From Phycisphaerae bacterium (GTDB lineage: Bacteria; Planctomycetota; Phycisphaerae; UBA1845; PWPN01), in NCBI GenBank assembly GCA_012719955.1, contig JAAXZI010000061.1:1-32930 (forward strand): a stretch of DNA of 32,930 nucleotides. Reading direction: 5' to 3'. Both the position numbers and the translations under genes were made by a program. Below are positions 31,976-32,930 of this stretch, one piece after another. The notes below the pieces were generated by a model that worked only from the letters and a program-made list of their open reading frames with translations, did not search any database and had not been told where the DNA came from. Position 1 is the first letter of the stretch. The number at the start of each line of letters is the position of its first letter.

Positions 31976-32930
31976 ATGTTCAAGACATCCCTGTTGACAA
32001 CATTGCTGCGGGTCGGTGCACGCCTGGCGGCGCCCGGCTGTGCCATGCTGGTCTTCCTGGCGTGGGCTCCGCTTTCATGGGCGGCGTCGGGGAACGGCGA
32101 AGTGCTGGGCCGCAACAAGCCGAAGCCCGATGAGGTGATCATCCAGTTGGATGGCACCCGGCCGGCCGCCGATGTGCAGGCGGATCTTGCCGCGCTCGGT
32201 TTCCCCACCATGACCGAGATCTGGAGCTCGGACCCTGCGGTGGGTCTGGTGGTTCCTCCCCGGTTCAACTACCGCAAGGTCACGGTGAACAGCATCGACG
32301 CCGCGACGCTGGCCAAGATCCGGGCGGTGCCGGGCATAGCGACGGTTCGGCGGCTGTATCAGGGGGCCGGTTCTGTAGCCCCCATTATTCACACCGGTGA
32401 GTTGGTCGTGAAGTTCTCGCCGAATACCACCGCGGCGGAGGTGCAGATGTTGGCTGCGAAGTACGGCGCAGTCGTCAGCCAGCAGATCCCGTGGCTGCCC
32501 GGCGGCTATGTCTGGCGGGTACCGGACACCGATTCGTCCGACGCCATGAGCGCTGCGATTGCTCTTTCTTCAGAAGCCAAGGTCGTATACAGCCATCCTG
32601 ATTTCTTCGTAAAAGATTTCATTGGGAAAGATGAGGTTCTGATCGAGGATACGTTGTTCCCGCGCCAGTGGCACTTGCGCAACACCGGGCAGTTGCAGGG
32701 TGGCAAAGTAGGGGCGGACATCAACGTCGTACCGGCTTGGGACATTACCGAAGGCGCTGGTGCCATCGCAGCCATCATTGACGACTGCGTGCAGAAAGAC
32801 CACGAGGACCTCAAGAACAACTATTACGTCGGTTTCGATGAAGTGGACTTGGACAGTGATCCGAGCCCGGCCCTTCCGGGCGAAGGGCATGGGACGGCAT
32901 GTGCGGGGCTGCTTGCTGCCGAGGGTAACA
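31976..32930 (+). CDS. Subtilisin-like (S8) protease, cut by the right edge
   Basis: The ATG at 31976 follows GAGG by eight bases. The 318 complete codons start with a signal peptide (hydrophobic AMLVFLAWAPLSWAA, residues about 24-38). Two repeated propeptide-like segments follow (DEVIIQLDGTRPAADVQADL and GELVVKFSPNTTAAEVQML), which resemble tandem inhibitor I9-type folds. The peptidase domain then begins: PRQWHLRNTGQLQGGKVGAD, AWDITEGAGAIAAIIDDCV with catalytic Asp D269, and GEGHGTACAG with catalytic His H305. The Asp motif reads DDC where DDG or DSG is usual. The Ser lies beyond the window. Kexin-type bacterial proteases share the WHL-x-NTGQ motif. It lies 73 bases after the FG-GAP gene and could process it. 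Confidence 0.9.
   Translation, partial: MFKTSLLTTLLRVGARLAAPGCAMLVFLAWAPLSWAASGNGEVLGRNKPKPDEVIIQLDGTRPAADVQADLAALGFPTMTEIWSSDPAVGLVVPPRFNYRKVTVNSIDAATLAKIRAVPGIATVRRLYQGAGSVAPIIHTGELVVKFSPNTTAAEVQMLAAKYGAVVSQQIPWLPGGYVWRVPDTDSSDAMSAAIALSSEAKVVYSHPDFFVKDFIGKDEVLIEDTLFPRQWHLRNTGQLQGGKVGADINVVPAWDITEGAGAIAAIIDDCVQKDHEDLKNNYYVGFDEVDLDSDPSPALPGEGHGTACAGLLAAEGN

Overview
The window looks like chromosomal DNA of a planctomycete, probably from the Phycisphaerae side of the phylum. This rests on high GC, many exported or lipoprotein genes of unknown function, a carbohydrate-active set next to a DUF1680-type enzyme, large FG-GAP proteins, small exported proteins with planctomycete-style leaders, and several families of short GC-rich palindromic repeats scattered between genes. 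No taxonomic marker gene is present, so the assignment is inference.

Layout. 1-1080: minus-strand edge genes, a small exported protein with a chitobiase-C-terminal-like motif, and what looks like a decaying small gene. 1081-8158: plant-polysaccharide cluster with a GH127/DUF1680 enzyme, a glucuronoyl esterase (CE15) fused to a SagB-type nitroreductase domain, a secreted alpha/beta hydrolase, and a convergent exported five-bladed-propeller (GH32/43-like) protein. 8300-10137: a promoter region with a perfect inverted repeat, then a polytopic membrane protein. 10415-13813: a three-gene overlapping operon (cytosolic protein, LolA-like lipoprotein, RDD membrane protein). 14077-15963: a FlgI-domain lipoprotein with no flagellar neighbours. 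16090-18368: a class I glutamine amidotransferase diverging from hemW, then a 39-residue membrane protein. 18500-20237: two tandem paralogous small proteins and an aldo/keto reductase. 20463-22127: a small lipoprotein and a cobalamin-binding-fold protein without the usual ligand His. 22442-25204: xylA, a small exported protein and a Cys-rich exported protein. 25774-27392: tgt and yajC. 27844-32930: a large Ig-like/FG-GAP exported protein and a subtilisin-like protease cut by the right edge.

How they may work together. The first cluster and xylA fit growth on arabinoxylan or glucuronoxylan: removal of L-arabinofuranose, hydrolysis of lignin-glucuronate esters, deacylation, and isomerisation of xylose. 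The rest is housekeeping (hemW, tgt-yajC) and envelope biology. I do not see a complete mobile element, CRISPR array, rRNA or tRNA. The best candidates for something undescribed are the exported CE15-nitroreductase fusion, the tandem small-protein pair with a conserved body and divergent tails, and the solitary FlgI-like lipoprotein.
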